NCBI GenBank assembly: GCA_021151835.1
Contig: JAGKWO010000023.1
Location: 1-64,000 of the forward strand
Source: Gammaproteobacteria bacterium
GTDB lineage: Bacteria > Pseudomonadota > Gammaproteobacteria > Pseudomonadales > Cellvibrionaceae
Direction: 5' to 3'
DNA length: 64,000 nucleotides
Below are positions 8,196 through 16,692 of the stretch, piece by piece. A model generated the notes under the pieces. The model had not been told where the DNA came from, did not search any database, and saw nothing but the letters and a program-made list of their open reading frames with translations. Every line of letters begins with the position of its first letter. Within the stretch, counting starts at the first letter, position 1. Both the position numbers and the translations under genes were made by a program.

Positions 8196-9350
8196 TTATT
8201 TTTTTGCAGCCAATTCAAAATGATCAAGCAACTCCATAGCGGCAACAATCAAATGATACAGCGTGCTGGCAGGAGCTACATCGACGACCACCTCATCATT
8301 CGCACCACGTTGGTCTACATACGAACCTGGAGTAGATGCGCAGAGATAATAATTGAATAAATCATCAACACCTTTTACTGCAATAGCTTCCGCGTCGGAA
8401 TTACCTTCGCGAATTTGCACCAGGCTGGCTTTGATTAACTCAGTAATTCCCCAGCAACGCTTGTTGCGATCAATCACTTCGCCGGTGTAAGACACGGCGT
8501 CGAATAACAAGCCGGATTTATCCATACCGATGGCCAAACCGCGCTCATACAATGTTTTAGTGTATTGCGCTACCGGGCGCCCGGTGCGGCGATGATACCA
8601 ATCCAGCAACCACACCCATTCCATCATGTGGCCGGGCTCTACCGTATCGCCCTTCGCATTGGGCAAGCGAGTCCAGTTATCGTCAAAAAATTCAAACAAC
8701 ACGCCGTGGGTTTCATCGAAGAAATGTGCCTGGAAGAGTGCAAATAATTCCCCCACGCGCGCGAGGTATTTCGCATTGCCCGTTGCATCGTAAAGTGCAA
8801 GGAACGCCTCGAATAAATGCATGTGCGGGTTCTGGCGGCGGCAGGCGTAGGCGTAATCCCCTTCGATCCAACCACCCACTACCGAACCAAAACGGGCATC
8901 AAGGTGGGCAATCAATTTATCGGCCTCATCCAGGTAGGATTGCTCGCCAAACGCGCGATAGGCCCAGGCATTAGCCAATAAGAAAAACGCGTGATCGTAG
9001 AGATCCTGTTTGGTATCTACGACCACAAAATCTTTATTTAATAAGTGCGTGTAACCACCGCCTGCGGTCGGATGCGCAGCAACCTTGTGGACAAATTCAA
9101 GCAGGTTTTTAGCAACCTGCTTGCCCTCTTCACACCAGCCACGATGATAGGCAGCAGCAAAGAAAAACGCCTGGCGCGCTTGCACACGTACACGGGTACT
9201 GGATTCAAGGTCAGGCACGCCCGCCGGGGTTAAGCGTTCGTAGTTGGCATTCGTAGAGGGTTCAATACCGCGTTCCAACCAAAGTGGAAGCGCATCGTTT
9301 TTGATCCAGCTTTCAAGGCGGCCCGCGGCCGCGCGCAATGCTTGTGACAT
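8196..9350 (-). CDS. AGE-superfamily sugar isomerase, candidate D-mannose isomerase
   Basis: A cytoplasmic (alpha/alpha)6-barrel enzyme of about 384 aa. The RRQNPHMHLFEAFLALYDATG-like block and PGHMMEWVWLLDWY match the mannose-isomerase/YihS/N-acylglucosamine-epimerase branch rather than the disaccharide epimerases. The likely reaction is mannose to fructose, which would bring free mannose into glycolysis; this is inferred. The ATG at 9350 is preferred over a TTG at 9365. It has its own regulatory region with two LacI-type operators (9579, 9643), a predicted promoter and an intrinsic terminator in the leader. Low identity to the epimerase at 1564 shows it is not a recent duplicate. Confidence 0.8.
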   Translation of the reverse strand: MSQALRAAAGRLESWIKNDALPLWLERGIEPSTNANYERLTPAGVPDLESSTRVRVQARQAFFFAAAYHRGWCEEGKQVAKNLLEFVHKVAAHPTAGGGYTHLLNKDFVVVDTKQDLYDHAFFLLANAWAYRAFGEQSYLDEADKLIAHLDARFGSVVGGWIEGDYAYACRRQNPHMHLFEAFLALYDATGNAKYLARVGELFALFQAHFFDETHGVLFEFFDDNWTRLPNAKGDTVEPGHMMEWVWLLDWYHRRTGRPVAQYTKTLYERGLAIGMDKSGLLFDAVSYTGEVIDRNKRCWGITELIKASLVQIREGNSDAEAIAVKGVDDLFNYYLCASTPGSYVDQRGANDEVVVDVAPASTLYHLIVAAMELLDHFELAAKK

Positions 9351-9460
9351 AAGAAAGTTTCCCAATTCGCAGCGCCGCCCCTGGCGAGAAATGAATTAAT
9401 CGGACTGATTGCGGCTGAAGTGCAGGGGCATTTTGCGGGATGAAATGCCTGCGCGCAAAT

Positions 9461-9482
9461 AAAAAACCCCGGCAAGCCGGGG
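9461..9482 (-). terminator. Intrinsic terminator inside the leader of the AGE gene
   Basis: On the minus strand the stem CCCCGGC-TT-GCCGGGG is followed directly by six T, a textbook intrinsic terminator. It lies between the predicted promoter/operators (9579-9657) and the AGE start codon (9350). It therefore acts either as an attenuator or as the end of a short leader RNA. Confidence 0.75.
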
Positions 9483-9578
9483 CGAAAAAACACAACAGCG
9501 GGCTATGGCTTAACAATTAATCACTAACAACCATCAGCAAAACGGACAAGAGTAAAAGGCGCAAAACCGTCCACACCT

Positions 9579-9592
9579 GTAACCGATTACCA
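9579..9592. promoter_or_regulatory. LacI-type operator, distal copy, upstream of the AGE gene
   Basis: TGTAACCGATTACC, one mismatch from a perfect palindrome. It lies about 30-40 bp downstream of the predicted transcription start and 51 bp from the second operator (9643). Two spaced sites would allow looping by a tetrameric or paired LacI-type repressor. Confidence 0.65.
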
Positions 9593-9628
9593 ACGTATAA
9601 CCATGAGTAAAAAGGCCTTAGCGAGGTC

Positions 9629-9657
9629 ATTATTGACAAAAATGTAACCGGTTTCAA
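9629..9657 (-). promoter_or_regulatory. Predicted sigma70 promoter and overlapping operator for the AGE gene
   Basis: On the minus strand, -35 TTGAAA (9652-9657) and -10 AATAAT (9629-9634) are separated by exactly 17 bp. The operator TGTAACCGGTTTCA (9643-9656, plus-strand reading) covers the -35 box and part of the spacer. A bound LacI-type protein would block RNA polymerase. The predicted start is near 9622. Confidence 0.6.
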
Positions 9658-9731
9658 GTTAATTTATAAAAATCTTTGTGCCGGATCAACGCATAAGGAA
9701 ATAGAGATGCGAGGAAATTTGCGATCTAGCG

Positions 9732-9760
9732 CCCATTACTCCTGTGACAGGAGTAATGGG
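9732..9760 (-). other. Perfect stem-loop at the end of the Agl/Glt-like operon
   Basis: 13-bp perfect arms with a TGA loop, starting 4 bp after the stop codon at 9765. There is no U-tract on the minus strand. It probably protects the 3' end of the mRNA or works with Rho. Confidence 0.55.
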
Positions 9761-9764
9761 TTGG

Positions 9765-10778
9765 TTATTGCGGCAGGAAATCGAAAGTTTGGTTAAGTGT
9801 GGTGCGCGCCACATTTGACGCAGTAAAGCTAATCAATTTGATGCGCTGGAGAATCTTGCTTTCCAACTCCGGGTCGCCGAGCTCACTGGAAACCAGGCTT
9901 GCCTCTACGATACGGCCACTGGGATCAATGACTAACTTGACCACCATCTTGCCTTGTAACGCGGGATTCTGGCGTAAAGCACGATTGTAAATCGAGTAAA
10001 TAGCACCTTTGTGCTGCTCCATGACTTTACGGATTTCTTCTTCGCTGCGTGCGGCACCACCGGCACCATCACTGTTGCCCGCAGTGGCCGAACCACTACC
10101 GGTACCCGCCTTTTTCATAGACTCCGCAAGCCCGCTTTTGACTTTAACGTTCTCGCGGCCGGACATGGCAACGCCGCCGGTATCGCGGCTCAGCGCCGCA
10201 GTATTGATGCCGCCACTGGCAACCTTGGCACCACTGGTAATCATTGCCCTGTCTACCTGCGGAGCCGGACCGTCGCTGTTGGTGACCGTCGTTGCCGCTG
10301 TTTCCACGGCGGTGGTTTGGGTCATCTCACGCATTTCGGCGAGGTCATCTTTAAATTGCATCAACCCGCTGTTGGATGCCCGGTCACGCGCTTCAGCGAC
10401 AGCCGCTGCACGGGGAGCGGTATCCTTAACCGGTTTTTCCGCAGGCTTTACCGGTGTTTTTTCCGGCTGTTTGGCAACGACTTTCTCTGCAGGTTTCGGC
10501 TCCGGCTTTACTTCTTCCGGCTTCGGTTTTTCCTCCACTTTGGGAGGCTCAATGGGTTTTGGTGGCGGTAATTGCTGCTTTTCCAGAACGACACGCGCAA
10601 GCTGCGGAGGTAAGGTTTCTTTTTCCGCGCGCGTCAATTCCGGCAAGGTGACGTAGGAAACAGGAATCGCCACGGCGATGAAAACCAGCATAAAAATCGC
10701 CAGGATTTTTTTAAAGCGCTCATCATCATTGGTGAGCGCCCAAGGCAACTGCATTCCCGGGGCTGAATAAGTGCTCAT
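9765..10778 (-). CDS. TonB-like energy transducer with AgmX/PglI-type C-terminal domain
   Basis: Likely transmits proton-motive energy from the ExbB/ExbD motor across the periplasm. The protein is 337 aa. It has an N-terminal cytoplasmic segment, one membrane helix (about 27-46, ILAIFMLVFIAVAIPVSYV), a long Pro/Glu/Lys-rich stretch (about 70-125), a Ser/Gly/Thr linker, then a C-terminal domain of about 95 aa. That domain begins EEEIRKVMEQHKGAIYSIY and contains LQGKMVVKLVIDPSGRI, the pattern of AgmX/PglI C-terminal domains from myxobacterial gliding proteins rather than classical TonB. The ATG follows the TAG of the upstream exbD gene without a gap. It is the last gene of the operon. Confidence 0.85.
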   Translation of the reverse strand: MSTYSAPGMQLPWALTNDDERFKKILAIFMLVFIAVAIPVSYVTLPELTRAEKETLPPQLARVVLEKQQLPPPKPIEPPKVEEKPKPEEVKPEPKPAEKVVAKQPEKTPVKPAEKPVKDTAPRAAAVAEARDRASNSGLMQFKDDLAEMREMTQTTAVETAATTVTNSDGPAPQVDRAMITSGAKVASGGINTAALSRDTGGVAMSGRENVKVKSGLAESMKKAGTGSGSATAGNSDGAGGAARSEEEIRKVMEQHKGAIYSIYNRALRQNPALQGKMVVKLVIDPSGRIVEASLVSSELGDPELESKILQRIKLISFTASNVARTTLNQTFDFLPQ

Positions 10779-11300
10779 CTAGCCTCCAGTCACTTTATTG
10801 CTGGCTTCCTTGTGCATTACCGCGAGTGAAATATTGCGATAATCAGCAGCAACACAGGTGGCCATGAGTTTTTTGAGCTGCTCATAGGGAATTTGCTTGT
10901 CCCCCAGGATCGTGATTGATCGGCCGTTGGCTTTTTCTTCATCGCTCAACGGCGCAGCTTTGGACGCGAGATACTTTAACTCTGTTTCAAGCGGTTCAAA
11001 GGTTGCTGACGTATTGGCCATCAAGTCACTCACACTGCCAACACGACGGCCAGACACAATAATTTCCGCCGCATTAACCATCACCACCAGATTTTCTTTA
11101 GGCAAGGTATCGGAGATGGAGCTTGGCAACTTCACTGATTTATCAGTGTGCAAAACTTCCACTTCGGCCGAGTAATTTATCAGCAGGAAAAAGATCAATA
11201 ACGTAAAGCAATCAATCAACGGAACCAGATTCAGCTTTGGAACAAAGTTCAATCGTCCGCGATGCCTTGCCATACGTTTTGCGCGTTGCGATTGTTTCAT
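10779..11300 (-). CDS. ExbD/TolR-family protein with the conserved Asp
   Basis: A stator subunit of a proton-driven motor, 173 aa. It has a basic N-terminus, one membrane helix (VPLIDCFTLLIFFLLI) with Asp30 at the position used for proton relay in ExbD/TolR/MotB-like proteins, and a periplasmic domain. The ATG overlaps the upstream exbD gene by 4 bp (ATGA), indicating translational coupling. This is the second of two different ExbD paralogues; the other has lost the Asp. The partner channel is the TolQ/ExbB protein at 11866. It could be called AglQ/AglS-like, but orthology is not proven. Confidence 0.88.
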   Translation of the reverse strand: MKQSQRAKRMARHRGRLNFVPKLNLVPLIDCFTLLIFFLLINYSAEVEVLHTDKSVKLPSSISDTLPKENLVVMVNAAEIIVSGRRVGSVSDLMANTSATFEPLETELKYLASKAAPLSDEEKANGRSITILGDKQIPYEQLKKLMATCVAADYRNISLAVMHKEASNKVTGG

Positions 11301-11842
11301 GGATTGACTCCGGGATTAATCGCCTGGGTCTGCTCACCAGGCGGCGGTGCATCCCCCAATGAAACATCGGGAAATAATTCGGCGTTGACCACCGACGTTA
11401 TCACTGTAGTCCGGTAAGAGCGCACCGTATCCATTACTTGCACCAGGGTCTGGTAATCGATTGATTTTTCCGATAACAAATAAATGTCGCGCTTCTCTAT
11501 ACCTTTATCTGCCAATTGGCGTTTTATTTCCTGCAAATACAACGTGAGTTTTTCGTAATCGTATTTGCCATCGGCAGTTTTTTCGATGCGTTTTAATGTG
11601 ATGCCAGCCGGGTAATTAAGATCAAAATAATCAGTGCGCACAATCAACTCCAGTTGTGCAGGAGGCTCTTCCTGTTGTTGCGCAGGGCCAGCAGCTATGT
11701 CCGGTAACTTCAAATCCAGCACCGTGATGCGCGATAACACCATGCCCATCAGCAGCACAGGAACCAACACGATCACCAGATTGATGAATGACGTTACGTC
11801 GACATCCGCTTCTTCGCTATTTCGTTTGGATAAACGGCGCAT
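11297..11842 (-). CDS. ExbD/TolR-family protein lacking the proton-relay Asp
   Basis: 181 aa with a single N-terminal membrane helix and a periplasmic domain ending in a Pro-rich tail. The segment VDVTSFINLVIVLVPVLLMG aligns with the ExbD helix that normally reads VTPFID, so Asn21 stands where the essential Asp is expected. The subunit may be structural, with proton transfer left to its neighbour at 10779. It is separated from the exbB-like gene by 23 bp and overlaps the next exbD gene by 4 bp. Fold and family are clear; the functional loss is inferred from one residue. Confidence 0.85.
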   Translation of the reverse strand: MRRLSKRNSEEADVDVTSFINLVIVLVPVLLMGMVLSRITVLDLKLPDIAAGPAQQQEEPPAQLELIVRTDYFDLNYPAGITLKRIEKTADGKYDYEKLTLYLQEIKRQLADKGIEKRDIYLLSEKSIDYQTLVQVMDTVRSYRTTVITSVVNAELFPDVSLGDAPPPGEQTQAINPGVNP

Positions 11843-11865
11843 GTGTTTTTACCTCAGGCCAACAA

Positions 11866-12543
11866 TTATTGTTTGGCCGGATTTGTGTCTGACGCGCGTT
11901 GACGGGTACCTATTTCCTGGGCATTGGTGATGATGTTCAGGCATTTCACGCCCGCCATTTCCAGGCTATCGATAATTTCCAATGTGCGGCTCTGAATCAT
12001 GGAGTGCGCCAACAGTAATGGAATCGCGGTAAACAAACCGAATGCTGTTGCGTTCATCGCTACCGCAATACTTGCCGACAGCAGCGCCGCTTTTTCTGAC
12101 GGGTCGGCCGCTGCCACCGCACTAAACGCCGAACTCAAACCATGGATGGTTCCCAGCAAACCCAACAGGGTGGCGATATTTGCCAAAGTAGCAAGATAAC
12201 CGGTGCGGCGCTCCAGGCGCGGTACAGCTTCCATCACACCTTCTTCCATCGCTGATTCAATATCTTCACGGCGCGCTGATTGCGACATGCGAATCAACCC
12301 TGCGCTAATAATGCGTGCCACCGGTGCATCAGAGGATTTACCCAGATTTAATGCTCCCTGGTAATCGCGCTTTTGTAACAACGCAATAATTTTGTCGAAT
12401 GAATTGCGATTCAGTTTTTTTGCGTTGGCTAAAAAAACAAACCGTTCAACAACAATCGCCAGGCCGATAATTAAAATAATTCCGATGGGAATCATGAACA
12501 GCCCCCCATCCTGAAAAAAACGAATAATTTCGGTCATGCTCAT
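11866..12543 (-). CDS. TolQ/ExbB/MotA-family proton channel
   Basis: Inner-membrane channel subunit of the energising complex, 225 aa with three membrane segments (about 15-35, 110-135 and 155-180). The TolQ/ExbB motif ATLLGLLGTIHGLSSAF and the third-helix block ATAFGLFTAIPLLLAHS carry the small residues and Thr typical of the proton path. It sits directly upstream of two exbD genes and a TonB-like gene, a complete motor set. Its linkage to TPR lipoproteins rather than TonB receptors points to an Agl/Glt-type machine and not iron transport. Confidence 0.9.
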   Translation of the reverse strand: MSMTEIIRFFQDGGLFMIPIGIILIIGLAIVVERFVFLANAKKLNRNSFDKIIALLQKRDYQGALNLGKSSDAPVARIISAGLIRMSQSARREDIESAMEEGVMEAVPRLERRTGYLATLANIATLLGLLGTIHGLSSAFSAVAAADPSEKAALLSASIAVAMNATAFGLFTAIPLLLAHSMIQSRTLEIIDSLEMAGVKCLNIITNAQEIGTRQRASDTNPAKQ

Positions 12544-12649
12544 ACGCTATTTCCCCTACCCCAATAATGGCTATTTAATAAAAATGTTAATTCCGCAAAT
12601 GAATCGACATACGATCCGGCAGGCATATAACAATGCGCCGCCTAAAAAT

Positions 12650-13039
12650 CTATTCTTCCAATTCCTCGACAGCTTCCAAACTGCGTTGTAATTCGTCGCG
12701 TTCTACATGGCCAAACACCGCATCTTGCTGGCTGCTGAGCATCTCCATTTCCAGGTCGGGACTGGATGGCGATTGCCACGGCAATATGTACATCACACGC
12801 GGCTGTTCCTGGTTTCCGGTTACGGTGGTGCGCAAATTAATATTCGCTTCACGCACCATTTTTTGTCCGCTATTGGTTGCCGCTGCTGATTGCCCCTCCG
12901 CCGTTGCGTCGTTTTTTTTTGCCTCGATATTAGTTGAAGGCGATTGTGCAGCCGGCTCAGCCGTTGACGTTTGGGCAAGCACCGGCAAACTGACAATAAT
13001 CGACACAAAGCAACAGAGTTTGGCAAATAGTTTAGTCAT
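12650..13039 (-). CDS. Exported protein of the Agl/Glt-like operon, function unknown
   Basis: I do not recognise this 129-aa protein. The signal peptide (MTKLFAKLCCFVSIIVSLPVLA) is followed by a low-complexity Ala/Thr/Glu stretch, then a short conserved-looking core (REANINLRTTVTGNQEQPRVMYILPWQ) and an acidic end. The ATG at 13039 overlaps the upstream TPR lipoprotein gene by 8 bp; the earlier in-frame start at 13060 adds seven residues and is less likely. Position between the TPR lipoproteins and the motor genes suggests a periplasmic linker or accessory subunit. Confidence 0.75.
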   Translation of the reverse strand: MTKLFAKLCCFVSIIVSLPVLAQTSTAEPAAQSPSTNIEAKKNDATAEGQSAAATNSGQKMVREANINLRTTVTGNQEQPRVMYILPWQSPSSPDLEMEMLSSQQDAVFGHVERDELQRSLEAVEELEE

Positions 13040-13796
13040 TGCTTGCCTCTTTATCGCCACTGTTTTCAGCAGCAGGTGGTTCTTCGGTGGTTGCGGCAGG
13101 GGCCGCTTTGGGTTTGGGTGCTATCCCCAAACGTCGCTGTAAATCAGCAATCCAGCCAATTACCTGTTTGTCGCCATCACCGCGCAATTGCTGGTAGGCT
13201 TCAAAATGGGCAAGGGCTTCCGCATTTTTGCCCAAATACAAATCATAAAGTATGCCGATATTTCGATGGCTCTCGGCATGATAGGGCCAAACACTCAATG
13301 CCTTTTTATAATTGACTTCCGCATCACTAAAACGCCCCTGCTCGCGCTGCAAAATCGCTAACTGGTTATACGCATCAAGGTTAGTGTGATTCGCCGTAAT
13401 TGCATTGCTAAAAGCTTCTTCTGCACGCCTGGTTTCATTTTGTGCGCGATACACCAAACCAAGATTCAAATAAGCGCCGGACAGTTTATTATTTTGCGCC
13501 ACAATCTGTTGCAACAAGGTTTCGGCTTGTTGCCATTGTTTATTGCGCATTGCCCGTGTGGCATTGGCAAACTGCTGGGCCACCGCGCTACTCACCGATG
13601 GTTTGTTTTGCAAGTAGGGATTGGGAGTAGCAGGGCCGGCCGGCAAGATAGACGCCGACGCCGCTGCAATCGCAACCGGGTCTGAAGCTTCCCGCTCGCT
13701 TTTGGTTTTTTTGGGCGCGGATGATGAGCATCCCGCCAGCAATAGCACGCTAATTAGCCAAACCAAGCCAGAACCGCTGCGTTTATTGGATATCAT
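13032..13796 (-). CDS. TPR lipoprotein of the Agl/Glt-like operon
   Basis: 254 aa. The lipoprotein signal VLLLAGC places Cys23 as the lipidated residue; Ser at +2 suggests outer-membrane sorting. Residues 75-225 form about four tetratricopeptide repeats (for example GAYLNLGLVYRAQNETRRAEEAFSNAI). An Ala/Pro/Glu-rich tail follows. The gene overlaps the 969-aa TPR gene by 14 bp. In size and architecture it resembles the GltE-type TPR lipoprotein of the myxobacterial gliding machinery. A generic protein-protein scaffold role is safe; the partners are unknown. Confidence 0.82.
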   Translation of the reverse strand: MISNKRSGSGLVWLISVLLLAGCSSSAPKKTKSEREASDPVAIAAASASILPAGPATPNPYLQNKPSVSSAVAQQFANATRAMRNKQWQQAETLLQQIVAQNNKLSGAYLNLGLVYRAQNETRRAEEAFSNAITANHTNLDAYNQLAILQREQGRFSDAEVNYKKALSVWPYHAESHRNIGILYDLYLGKNAEALAHFEAYQQLRGDGDKQVIGWIADLQRRLGIAPKPKAAPAATTEEPPAAENSGDKEASND

Positions 13797-16692
13797 CGCT
13801 TACCTCCAAACGCGCTTCGGTTTTGTTGTAGCGTGCCGGCAATAATTTGGCGAGCGCTTCAAAGCTGCGCTTCACGCCGGCATCGTAAGTGCCTTTCCAA
13901 CTGCGTTGCGAATTGGCCTGATGGATTTCTATCGCCTTTTCTTCAAATGGATACGCCTGTTCTTCGAGCAGGATTTCATATTGCTCCAGCGCCAGCTCAT
14001 CCAAATCTTTAGGGCGTTGCGAGTTCATCAAATCGCGGCTCAGTTGCGCGTAAATTTCACCAATTTTAAAACTGGCATCGGTGGTGAATTCACTCACACC
14101 ATAAGCGAGGATTTGTTCCTGGCCTTTAATCGCACTTTCCATCGCCGCACGCTTGCGCTGCAAACTGGCTTTTAACGGCAGGGTTAAGGCGATGCGATTA
14201 AAATCATCGTAACTGGTTTGGGAAATTTCAGTTTGTGCACTGGCCGCCAGATAAGTGGAGCGATCACTTTTTTCCGCACCGGCACGATTGTGGGTATTCA
14301 CAATATTCTGTAACCAGTAAGTGCGTTGCGCGCGCTCACCGGAAGCTTTGTACAACTCTGTTAATTTAAATTGCGCTTCCAGGTTATTCGCCAGGGGCCG
14401 TGGATATTCGGTTGCGTAGCGACGATACTGCTCAATCGCCTGCGCACGCTTGCCCGATTTCTCGTACAACTCCGCGCCCATATACAGCGACTGGCGTTTT
14501 ACATCTGGATCTTTACTGGTTTTTTCCATCACGACCAACTCGTCGGCCGCTTGTTGCCATTTACTTTGGCTTTGGTAGATCAATACCATTTTCGCCGGCA
14601 AGGTTGCCGCCAATGGATGCTGTGGATATTTTTTGCGGAAGGACGCATAGACATTTTCGGCCTGGGTCCAATTTTCCTGATCCATTAAATAAACACCGGC
14701 ATCGTACTGCGCTTTAATCGCAATTTCGGTATCCGGTGTCACCTGGGTGATGCGCAGCAATTGCGCAATCGCCGCATTTTTATCGCCGAACTCCAGGCTG
14801 GATTCCGCCTGCCGATAGATGCTCGCCGCAATTCGCTCACGCACTTGCTGGGCACTGGGTGCTCCCGGCTTTTTGCCATACGCGGGCAATAAATTTAATA
14901 CTTGCGTGTAAGCTTGTTCTGCTGCTGCGTATTCTTCGGTTTCAAAGCGGCTGTGCCCCAGGATTAACCAACTGGTAAATTGCAATGAACCTTCTGCCGG
15001 CGGTTGCCAGGCGATCACCCGTTCAGCAATTGTTTTTGCATCGACATAACGATTTTGTTGCAACAAATCATTCGCCGCTTCTGCCAGCACCACGACTGCA
15101 CGCGGATCGGTTTTATAGACATCGGCAAAGTTCAACGCATTTTTAATTTTCCGGCTTTGCCATTCTTCCGCACGATTATCCGGCAAACTGCGCGCTGACT
15201 GGATTAATTGTTGCGGAATTAAAATGGCCGCGTAGCCGGCATCGGCGCCGCGCAACTGATCCATATATCCATAAGCGACTTGCTCGTAAGCTTCCATCGC
15301 GGGAACCAGATCGCCGGATTCATTTAGACATTCCGCTAACAGGAAGGTCATTTCAGCAACCTGCGCATCTTTCGCGAACGTTTGTACAAACTCGCGATAC
15401 CATTTTGCCGCGCGTGCAAATGCAGCGGTGGCATCTGCTTTATTTGCCGCTTTTAGTGTTTGTGCCTGGGCGTGTTCGAACTGGGCAAGTTCTTGCAAGG
15501 ATTGATGCAAATACGCCAAGGCATTTTCCCCAATCGCGCCTTTGCGCTCGGTCCAGTAACTACTGCTAATACCATAGCGCTCAACAAACTCCTGTTTGGC
15601 CGGCAAAATCAAACTGGGAAAATCACCCTGCTGGTAAACATCAATCGCTTTGATACTGAAGCTGGGCGCGAAATCCGAATTGGGATTATGTTGTACAAAA
15701 TGCTGGTAGGTTTCCGCGCTATCGGTAAAACGTTTTTGCTCCAGATATAATTGCCCCAATTGTTGATAGAGCAAATATTCGTACGCGCGCCGGCTGCCCA
15801 ATTCCACTTGCAAATCGCTAATGGATTTAGCGCCTTCAAGATAGGACAGCGAAAGCCCCATCACTCGCAGCGTATCTTTTACCAGATTGGCTTTGGACAC
15901 ACCGATATCATTGAGTGCCGCATCCACATCTTGTGGATTAACCGCGTGGCCAATCAATTGATCCAGTACACCGGAAAAAGATTTCAAGGAAAGGTCATAA
16001 TCGCCGCGTTTAAATTGCGCCCAGCCTTTCATATAGAGCGCGTTTTGTTGCAACTCGGGATTATTGCCTTTAACCACGGCATCGTAGTTGCGTTCAGCGG
16101 CGGCGTAATCGCCATCGGCAAACGATTTTTCAGCGCGGCGAAATTGCGTTTCCGCCATAAACGGTGAATCCGGATTGGATTGCGCCAATTGATCAAGAAT
16201 GACGGTGGCTTCTTCGTTGCGCCCATCCAATGACATTGCCTTGGCCAATTTATAACGCAATTGGTCTGCCTGAATTCCTTTTGCGGGCGCCGTGCCATTA
16301 TTTTGCATTGCCAATAATTCGTTATACATGGCAATCGGTTTGTCGTATTGGCGGCGGGCATCGGTTGCATCCAGTTGTGCTTTCTCGCTGCGCGCCATTT
16401 CCAGGTCAGCAATGCGCACCATAATTTGTTGCCGCAATGCCGGCTCTTCTGCTGCGGATAAAGCGCGTTGGTAGCTTTGCTCGATGCGCGCCATATCCAG
16501 CACTTCCACTTTGGTTTTGGCATCGGGAATTTTGGCATCGGGTAAATCGGCCAGGGTTTTACCGCGACCATCATCACCCAGCCCAATCACACTACATGCC
16601 TGCAAATGAACGATGCCGCTGATGACGAGCGCCAGCAAACTGACTCTTCCAACAGCGTTGCTGCCAATGAATTTGCAATTGAGGAATGTCAT
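13783..16692 (-). CDS. Large TPR-repeat lipoprotein of the Agl/Glt-like operon
   Basis: 969 aa, with a lipoprotein signal (VISGIVHLQAC, lipid Cys33). More than a dozen tetratricopeptide repeats cover most of the chain (FAAGRMGKKW-like elements are absent; typical units read AAERNYDAVVKGNNPELQQNALYMKG in spread form). The protein should be a long alpha-solenoid in the periplasm or on the outer membrane's inner face. It overlaps the upstream TPR gene by 4 bp (ATGA). In size and context it resembles GltD/AgmU-like periplasmic TPR proteins of myxobacteria. Orthology is inferred from architecture and neighbours only. Confidence 0.82.
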   Translation of the reverse strand: MTFLNCKFIGSNAVGRVSLLALVISGIVHLQACSVIGLGDDGRGKTLADLPDAKIPDAKTKVEVLDMARIEQSYQRALSAAEEPALRQQIMVRIADLEMARSEKAQLDATDARRQYDKPIAMYNELLAMQNNGTAPAKGIQADQLRYKLAKAMSLDGRNEEATVILDQLAQSNPDSPFMAETQFRRAEKSFADGDYAAAERNYDAVVKGNNPELQQNALYMKGWAQFKRGDYDLSLKSFSGVLDQLIGHAVNPQDVDAALNDIGVSKANLVKDTLRVMGLSLSYLEGAKSISDLQVELGSRRAYEYLLYQQLGQLYLEQKRFTDSAETYQHFVQHNPNSDFAPSFSIKAIDVYQQGDFPSLILPAKQEFVERYGISSSYWTERKGAIGENALAYLHQSLQELAQFEHAQAQTLKAANKADATAAFARAAKWYREFVQTFAKDAQVAEMTFLLAECLNESGDLVPAMEAYEQVAYGYMDQLRGADAGYAAILIPQQLIQSARSLPDNRAEEWQSRKIKNALNFADVYKTDPRAVVVLAEAANDLLQQNRYVDAKTIAERVIAWQPPAEGSLQFTSWLILGHSRFETEEYAAAEQAYTQVLNLLPAYGKKPGAPSAQQVRERIAASIYRQAESSLEFGDKNAAIAQLLRITQVTPDTEIAIKAQYDAGVYLMDQENWTQAENVYASFRKKYPQHPLAATLPAKMVLIYQSQSKWQQAADELVVMEKTSKDPDVKRQSLYMGAELYEKSGKRAQAIEQYRRYATEYPRPLANNLEAQFKLTELYKASGERAQRTYWLQNIVNTHNRAGAEKSDRSTYLAASAQTEISQTSYDDFNRIALTLPLKASLQRKRAAMESAIKGQEQILAYGVSEFTTDASFKIGEIYAQLSRDLMNSQRPKDLDELALEQYEILLEEQAYPFEEKAIEIHQANSQRSWKGTYDAGVKRSFEALAKLLPARYNKTEARLEVSDDIQ

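Noticed and set aside
9230..9493. Minus-strand ORF across the AGE start and leader terminator
   Set aside because: Different frame from the AGE gene, crosses the terminator hairpin and has no recognisable family.
10009..10656. A 215-aa plus-strand open frame opposite the TonB-like gene
   Set aside because: It is the antisense of a Pro/Glu/Lys-rich region, has no ribosome site and no sensible domain; the minus-strand gene is clear.
9765..12543. Classical TonB-ExbB-ExbD iron-transport system
   Set aside because: No TonB-dependent receptor nearby, two ExbD proteins, an AgmX/PglI-type C-terminus and TPR lipoproteins in the same operon.
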